Below are positions 56,936 to 64,000 of a DNA stretch of 64,000 bases, in pieces; positions within the stretch are counted from its first letter, which is position 1; each line of letters opens with the position of its first letter. Position numbers and translations under genes: made by a program. A model generated the notes under the pieces. The model had not been told where the DNA came from and ran no database searches. It saw only the letters and a program-made list of their open reading frames with translations. The stretch is from Alisma plantago-aquatica (lineage: Eukaryota; Streptophyta; Magnoliopsida; Alismatales; Alismataceae). The stretch covers positions 1,349,472,050 to 1,349,536,049 of the forward strand of contig OY856411.1 in the NCBI GenBank assembly GCA_963693085.1. Direction: 5' to 3'.

Positions 56936-59900
56936 ACGGCTCACTATATAAAGCTTTAATGTCAACATTTTAGTGTGTCAACTCCAAACTAATGTACCAG
57001 CCTCAAACATCAGTATTTTTTTTACATAAATAGAGAATACAACTAGAGTATTGACAAGGAAGGGTGTCTGACCCATCTAAAAGGAAGTACCTGGGAGATG
57101 ACAAGGAGAATCAAGCAGAAGAGCTTCTGGAGTGCCTAGTTATCATGATAACACAATACAAGGAGGATAGGAGAAACTAGTTGGAGCGAAGGAAAGGCTT
57201 GTCTTGCATGGAGCATAGTGTTGGTGCTGATGTAGCGGTGTGAGTAGTATGTAAGGGTTGTCGGTTGTTACAATTTTTTCTAGTAAAACTGCATGGTATT
57301 TGAAAAAAGTGATTAAATAATGGTTAAAGCAGTGAAACATCTGTTATAAGAATAAGTTGTAAGAAGACAGCAGTAAATTACTACATTCAATGGCATGGAT
57401 GTATACTAAAGACAATTGTAAATCATAAAATAGATTAGTAGTGTGCTTTAGCATGGTTTCTTGCTATTGGTAGTACATTTAATGTGTGATTAAGGAAGTA
57501 GATCTAAACTCACATTGGAGTGTTGAGGTTACATCATGGAAACATCTTCATGAAGATCTTTTAGGTGGAAATATATTGTGAAATTTCAGCTACCCCTGCA
57601 AATGAATTAGTAAGGAAGGAGAGGAGTCACATTAAAAACTAGTGAATATTCGGATATTCAAACCTATCCAAGAAGAATGTGACAACATTTAGTATATTTA
57701 AACTACTATATACATAAACATCAAGCAACATTTATGATTTGTCTAATCCAAAGGAAGAGGCATGCTGCTAAGTTAAGAGTCAATACGAGTGAATACCATC
57801 AAAATAATTGCTAAATGAAACCTGTGAATATCATGTATCCAAAGCTATTGTATAGGTAAAAGAAGAGAGTTATACATTGTTTGTTATGAAGACATATGAT
57901 CTTCTAGGTTGTTTTCACTTGCTGACAAAAGAAACACATTCATAATAATATCTGCAATCCTCTATGGAATAGGACAACATTCAACAGTTTCTCAAACTAC
58001 ACACAAAGTCCCCTACAAACAGTCATAGTATAGTGAGAGAAAAAAGATATCAATGTGCATTTCAAGAGATGAGATGGTTTTTTGGCCAAATCTAAGGCCA
58101 GAAATAACCACAATCCTTTTGTAGAAAAAGAAATTCGAAAAGACCTTTCCTTGCAAGCTGGTACAACAACCTTGGAGAATAGAAAAGAAGCCAAAATATA
58201 ACTACTCTAGGACATGAATGAGAAACCCAGAACAATGATTATGTATTGGATATACCTTCAACTAAATTCAATGGTAAAGTAGTCATTTAACATCTGTACA
58301 ATTGATTTTCTAGTCATGTAACATCTTTATTGATTTAGTAAACTACGGATTGGTTCAGATTAGATTTAAGTGCAGTCCTCCATTACCTTACAATGTGTCC
58401 TCACAAATTTTGAATGTTTGAGATCTATTGTTGGCTAAATTTTCACTATAATGTTGTTTCTCACTTGCCTACCTAGGACCGATAAGACAATTTAGCAACT
58501 CATATCCATTCAGAATAGGAAAGAGTGGGCACATATTAGAAAAAATAAAATGTTAAAGTAACACATTACTTGCAAAAAAATACTTTGGTCTGTTTACAGA
58601 TCCTTGGAGTTTGGAACAACAAATCAGCTATGAAAAATAGCTTTTTCCAACACTAAAAACATGAGACATATATTATTAAGTGCTACCTGAACTCTTATTC
58701 TCATAGAGAATAAACTTAGAAGTTGGGTTTCAGTCTTCATAGAGAAAGTACAAATAGAACTGAGACCTCTTGAAAAGGTAAACTTAGAAGTTGGGACAAG
58801 ATTAGATGCATAAACAGATCTTATAATGAAGAACAAAATTTAGGAACATCATAAAGATAGATGCATAAACAGAACCCAAGAGGGCCACATTTGATCATCT
58901 AATTGGAACAAGATTAGATTGCGTAAAACTTTTAGGCAAACCTTCGAAATTAAACAAACCAAGTTGTCACTGCTATACCATAGTTTCCTCAGCTCAGCTT
59001 GTGGGCATCAGGCATTAGGTTGTGGCTGAATGCATACCTATAGGTTCTGGTATTACTGTCGACATATATAAAAGTAGTTGGGTGCCTCCCTGCAATGGTT
59101 GGATAGAAGTAAATACATATTTGATTAGTAAACACAAAAGTGTTACACTAGAATTTATTTACAAAGAACATATGGAACACATGGTAATAGATATTGCATG
59201 AGGTGTATATGTAGATTGGAAAATACCTCAAGCAAAAGCAATGCCAATTTTGAATGCCTCAAACAGCAGTGCACATGAGAAATTTATATGGCCTTTAGAT
59301 TATCTAATCTTCACTTAGAATACCTGGTTAACAAAGATACAAGATAGGAAAATATTTGGGTTGTATCTCTTTTTTATTGTTGACGGGTACCAATACAAGT
59401 GACTACCCATGCATGATAGTCAAAGTTGATAATAGATCAAAAAAAGAAGATATGAGGCATCCCTTATTAATTTAGGATATATTGCACAACAGCAACTAAC
59501 AATATTAGTAGCATAGATCTAAAAGGGCATCTCCAGAAAGATATTATTCTCTTATAGGATATATTATTCTCTAAAGTACACTATATGAGGGCTAACTCAG
59601 CCTACGTGTCTTCACAATATTTTAGTTATACATTTCTTAATAACATGTATGTATCAATCAATGGTAGATACAAAAGGTTGTTTCTGCTATGCATGCTATC
59701 ACAGAAATAGAAATCTAAATGTCGGGTGAAAAAACAAATCTACAATAGACTATTTATATTAGACCAAAATAGGTACTTAGAACGTAGAATTCCAAAGTTT
59801 ATGCATTCATCTTTTCTCTCTACATTTTAATGATAAAGAGCACTGACATGGTGAACCTTTATTCACAAGTACGAAACACAAATACAACAATTTAATACTT

Positions 59901-62335
59901 TCATGTCATAGGGAATAAGTTCATCATCAACAACTATCACAGAAGTAATCTTCCACTTAACCAATCAAGAAGGACTGAAACAAAGAGAAAGTGCATGATG
60001 TTAGAGGCAATAAATAGGGGAAAGAATTAAATCATGCCATGGAACATATCAAGAGAGTTTAATTCAATTTGTAGAAATATGATGATAAGTTTCACTTCAT
60101 GTATATCATTTTGTTGTCTACACCTAGAATATAGGAATTCTGAGATCTAAAAGTACATGAACTCAAAAGTTGTAGAGAAGATATATGAAAAAAGCATTTT
60201 CCCCTTTAGATTCTAAAAATTGCATGGCCATGTGTTCTCATGCTAGAACATGTAAGAAAAAAAAAGCATACTCCACTACAAAAGAGGAATAAGTGAATAT
60301 GTTGTATCACAATTGATGCTCTATAGGAAGACCCATCTTCATTTTCAAGCATAAGAATTGACTTCAACCTCTTTGTTTCCATAAGTATCATACTACTAAC
60401 AATTCTCATGTCAATAAGATTATTCAGTATCCTTGTTTACATATTAAAAAGGTACATGCAAACCTCCTGAACATTGAGCTTGGGTATGCTCATTTACATA
60501 TCAAAATTTGCACTGCAGGTGTACATATAATCAGTGGTCTGATTTATTATATTTAAGTCATCACTACAAATTAATTAATAAATTAGTGTTACCAAACTTG
60601 TCATAACAAGTAGGGTCTACGATACATATTTATTACCCCATGTGGTAGATTAGCATGCGATACATATTCATCACTACAAGCTGGCTGTTAATTGAATCAT
60701 TATCAGCCTTATGGCTTGAACGGAAAGCAATGAAGAACATGGTCATAAGGGTGGTTGTCATTCCTATAAGCTTTGCACTTGGACTAGTCATGCATTTGTT
60801 TTATTGACGTTGAGGATGTTCTTTTTTCTTTTTCTATCTTCTTTTAGAAACTGACATTTTACTCTATAACAAGCCATTGATGGACTTTTAACGATAGTAT
60901 CCAGTGGATGTTATGAGGACCAATGGAATAAGGTATTGGTAAGAAATTGGAACATATTGATGGACTTTAGACAGAAATGTGCCAGTTACTAACCCAACTG
61001 GAAGCTGTCTCAGGACCTGTCATCCACCTAACAACTTAGGTGGAGTCTGGCCAAGTTTTTGGCTGCTCGTCCTATTGAGTGTCACTCAGAATTTTTTATA
61101 CCAATATAGAGATATCTGTTAGGGCAATACAAACACTGTGAACATGGTGATAGTGAATGATGGCATAACACTAATCCCAGTCAAATTAGTGTTCTCAACA
61201 AAAAAAGAAGCAGCAGTTTTTACAGGATAGGATGGACGAAGCTCACAACTTCATGTACACATAAGGCACCACTCTGGCATACCTAGGTTCTCATTTGGCA
61301 ATTCCTTGTAACATCATTGTTCCAAGTATTGTGTGATCTGTGACATCATAAGTAGGAAATCACAAGACAACTTCAGCTATATACTTAAAGCAGTTGGAGA
61401 ATTTGAAAATACGTGTAACTACTAAAATCCTAGAAAATTAAACATTAGAATCCTACTTATGGTCACATGCACAAAGATTGAATGTGGTCATAAATAATAT
61501 GATGAAGACATAAATACAGACATGGGCATGATCATCTAGATAGAATTCTAAATCTGATCATTCCAGGCATAAACAAATAATTTCAGCCTTTGAACAAACA
61601 AATAGTCACTCTCCTAAAGTATGAACAACACAAAAGTATGAAAACCCCCAGCAACTCACCACACAAGCTTATTCAAAAGGGGGGTACATAGGCTCCATGA
61701 ACCAGGAGCATCCAGGGCCCATAACCCAAGCCAAATCTAGTATTAATGACAAACCATAACTTGAATTCTCTATCTGTGGAAGCTCATGTATAGGTTGGAC
61801 CATAAAATTAATTCATCATCATGTTAATAAGCAGTTTACATGACAACTCAGGATAAAGTCCTGCACCAAACAAATTTGGTTGATCATGCAATATCTTTTT
61901 ATCTCTTCAAAACATTGATTTGGCTCATGTGGATTGAGAGTTCCCTTTTTTTGCTCATGTGGATTGAGAGTTCCTCTGTGTTGTTGACATGATAAATAAA
62001 TTAGTACATAAACTATGTGGAAAAAATCATTCCCCTTCATCTCTCCCCCCACTCCCATCCTTAGTAGGAGCCATTGTTGGCAATATCCTATGTTCCCACT
62101 TTATTTCATCCCTCCTCAGCACACCCTCTTCATTCTAGTTCCCCTTATTCATCTACCACCGCTCACCAACACACCCCCCTCTAATACTCTACACATGTGG
62201 AAAATAACAACACTACCTCAAATTGTTTACACCACAATTTACAAAAATAGTGAACAACGGTGACTCAATGGTATCTATCATGACACCTTAATATATGGCC
62301 CCCTTAATATAGTTCCTTTTGACTATTATGAGGTT
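56936..62335. other. presumed CACTA interior without recognisable genes
   Basis: AT-rich DNA with scattered short frames (for example 57143-57340, 57997-58194, 58624-58836, 60206-60409 and 61819-62058, mostly minus strand). None shows a motif I recognise. A plus-strand open stretch at about 57092-57170 (KRKYLGDDKENQAEELLECL) may be another gene scrap. Confidence 0.4.
61923..61974. repeat. 30-bp direct duplication
   Basis: GCTCATGTGGATTGAGAGTT occurs at 61923 and again at 61953, separated by a T-rich run. Confidence 0.9.
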
Positions 62336-62344
62336 GTTTTATAT

Positions 62345-62695
62345 GAGGTCATATGTTGAAGCTACTTGGAAGTCCTATGGTTGGTATGCTTGCTGACATC
62401 ATGCTTGCTGCAATTCTTAAAAAATTTCAGATGAGCTCCATTCAGACCTATCCTTCTTTAGTTGACAGATATGAGTAGGTTCAGAGATTTGCTTTTAGAA
62501 CTTATAATGTTTTTAAGCTAAATAGGGTATACTAAATCCAGAGGAATGAATCAGGTGGTGACAATGAGCAATTACAGGACACTGAACCTCAAAATGGATT
62601 GAATCTCAATGATCGAGACAAATACAGTGCCCATTCTTCATATTCCTCACCTAAAGCCCCTATGAATGTCCTAACATTTGGACTACTTCTCAGGT
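62345..62695 (+). pseudogene. exon-like fragment, unknown protein, two stops
   Basis: One plus-strand frame stays coding-like for about 117 codons: MLKLLGSPMVGMLADIMLAA, then IQTYPSLVDRYE, stop, VQRFAFRTYNVFKLNRVY, stop, IQRNESGGDNEQLQDTEPQN and SSYSSPKAPMNVLTFGLLLR. It ends at CTCAG/GTAG, a possible splice donor near 62695. The composition suggests a real protein ancestor, but I cannot name it. Confidence 0.35.
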
Positions 62696-62824
62696 AGTTT
62701 CTTATTGCATCTACCAATCTTATACCTATGCAAATTCCTATAAATGCCAAGTATTTTGTCATTTTGTGGTATTGTTTGAAGTAAACAACATGTATGTATC
62801 TGTAAATGATTGTAAACCACTTAC

Positions 62825-63137
62825 ATCACTTGAGTCATCCTCCTTCCATCTGGCATCACAAATTCATGGAATTCCCTAGTTTTGTAGGTCCACAAGTTTA
62901 ACCAGGACCTAATGCATTGAGAGTGAATCTCTTCGGCACATGGTCCATCTCATTGTTCATCCTTGTGAGCCCCAAACTGAAATGGAAAGATGCAGCCACA
63001 TTAGACGGATCCTGAACCCATGAATTGATGACCCCACATTCACAACAGTTAGCAATCTACTGGTTGTAAGGTGTCCTAGGAAGCAAGTCAACAATAGTAG
63101 GATCCCTCTTGCAGTAATGTAGGATGTTCCTTTCGAA
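62825..63137 (-). pseudogene. COBRA-like protein exon (dead fragment)
   Basis: The minus strand after a CTTCTTCTAG acceptor reads FERNILHYCKRDPTIVDLLP, then RTPYNQ, stop, IANCCECGVINSWVQDPSNV, then PKRFTLNALGPG, stop, TCGPTK. A frameshift then gives FHEFVMPDGRRMTQVM ending at a GTAAGTGG donor. This follows the COBRA family core (FKGNIPHCCKK, VVDLLPGxPYNQQIANCC, NFTL, PGPGYTCGPAK). COBRA-like proteins are GPI-anchored wall proteins that guide cellulose deposition. Two in-frame stops and the frameshift make it non-functional. The other COBRA exons were not found nearby, so it is probably a captured or stranded fragment. Confidence 0.82.
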
Positions 63138-64000
63138 CTAGAAGAAGATAGGTTAAATTTGTAATGTAGATAATAAAGCAGACAAATTTACTACATATAT
63201 GGATAAAACTAAAGATCGCATACAAAATTCTGAGACAAATCCTCTCAGGGCATCTAATTCTACCCTAATATACACTACTATGTATAGCTATCTACATGAA
63301 CCAAAGAATGAAGTGTTGTAGAAAAAAAAGGATACCATGCAAGATCCCCAACTATTTTTCCACTGGCCTGAGCCATGCATCTCCTAACTACATTTTGCAT
63401 ATTGTCTACATCTTGAAGGAGTGTTATGTGCGAAATCAACTGCTCTCCGTAGACTTTTGGTTGTCACCCTGATAGTAATATAAGAAATCATCAAAAATTA
63501 TTTTCTTTGAGTGGAAAAAAACAAGTAGTATACAAATATAAATCCCAAGTGTCTACTAATATGAATATAAGAGGATGAAATAGTGGTATAAAAACCTAGA
63601 AACCAATTAAAGCTAATAAGCTCGTGCTTCTACTATTAAAATAAGAATGTCGAATAATAGTTTGTTGATAGGGACCCTAATTTTCTAACTCCCGAAATCA
63701 ACCAAGGTTCAAAGCAATCATATCTCTATATTTGGATTTGACGAACCTAATAGCATAGATAGAAATCATTATAAATATATGGTTAATAGGGACCATGATC
63801 AATATTAATAAGAGCCCTGGAAATAATTAGAAATTATAATAACAGAACATGTAATAGTAAGGAAACTCAGCTAAATTTTTCCATTTCAAGCAACAACTTG
63901 ACAATAACCATCTCATGAAGCAATGTCAAGTAGCATAATGAGGGAAATAGATAAATGCTTCTCCGTTAGCTTTTTTTTATTGGATCTATTTTTAAAATTT
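63138..64000. other. right edge, no clear gene
   Basis: AT-rich. A 44-codon open stretch on the minus strand (about 63345-63475; VYGEQLISHITLLQDVDN, then RRCMAQASGKIVGDLAWY) lies between acceptor-like and donor-like sites but does not match the COBRA family or anything else I know. Confidence 0.35.

Larger units (their letters stand above)
55308..64000 (+). mobile_element. CACTA (En/Spm) transposon end and presumed interior
   Basis: CACTACAAAAAATATGGTC at 55308 is a typical plant CACTA terminal repeat, and it cuts a Tekay LTR. It is followed by about 430 bp dense in CTACA/TGTAG words, the subterminal repeats that bind transposase. I found no matching ...TGTAGTG end to the right, so the element most likely leaves the window; extending it to 64000 is inference. 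No CACTA transposase domain was recognised inside. The 5' three-base target duplication cannot be tested. Confidence 0.6.

Noticed and set aside
60270..60680. CACTACAAA words at about 60272, 60562 and 60669 as further CACTA termini
   Set aside because: They match only 8-9 bases, lack following subterminal repeats and have no partner ends.

Overview
The window is plant nuclear DNA, almost certainly from a flowering plant with a repeat-rich genome. It is built nearly entirely of transposable elements: Athila-type and Tekay/Del-type Ty3/gypsy elements, Sirevirus-like Ty1/copia elements with a tRNA-iMet primer site and the CATCTTCAAAAAGGGGGAGA tract, a CACTA transposon end, and a decayed COBRA-like exon. 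I see no intact host gene, no tRNA or rRNA gene, and nothing bacterial. The species cannot be named from the sequence.

Layout. (1) 1-6652, minus strand: a degenerate Athila-type element cut by the left edge, in order integrase, RNase H, RT, protease, gag, tRNA-Asp primer site, 5' LTR. (2) 6745-15171, plus strand: a decayed Tekay/Del chromovirus with a partial left LTR, about 2.4 kb of ruined internal DNA ending in a recognisable pol C-terminus, and a very long (about 4.8 kb) right LTR. (3) 15527-49008, minus strand: the main find, a head-to-tail array of one gag-only, Sirevirus-like LTR retrotransposon with six LTRs and five internal domains (unit about 5.15 kb). The whole array sits between one pair of 5-bp target-site duplications, GGAAG. 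(4) 38084-44258, plus strand: a second, young gag-only Sirevirus-like element inside unit 5, with two 1487-bp LTRs about 99% identical and target-site duplication GGGTC. (5) 49014-53414: flanking DNA with a dead copia pol on the minus strand and short tandem repeats. (6) 53415-55307: another Tekay-type LTR, cut by (7) a CACTA-type transposon end at 55308, whose DNA probably runs past the right edge and which may carry gene pieces, including a COBRA-like exon at 62825-63137.

How the parts relate. Neither Sirevirus-like family has protease, integrase, RT or RNase H, so both would need enzymes in trans from an autonomous relative elsewhere. They share a gag plan (CCHC knuckle, acidic Ser/Glu stretch, coiled coil, IGRxGLGY motif, second knuckle), near-identical polypurine blocks, and a cluster of CGGTCGA hairpins placed 100-400 bp upstream of the LTR TATA box. 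Nonsense mutations shared between array units suggest that already dead units were multiplied at the DNA level by unequal recombination. The nested element arrived later, because only one unit carries it.

Nearly every reading frame here is broken, so coding entries are given as pseudogenes. Identities come from reading translated motifs by eye; no database search was possible.
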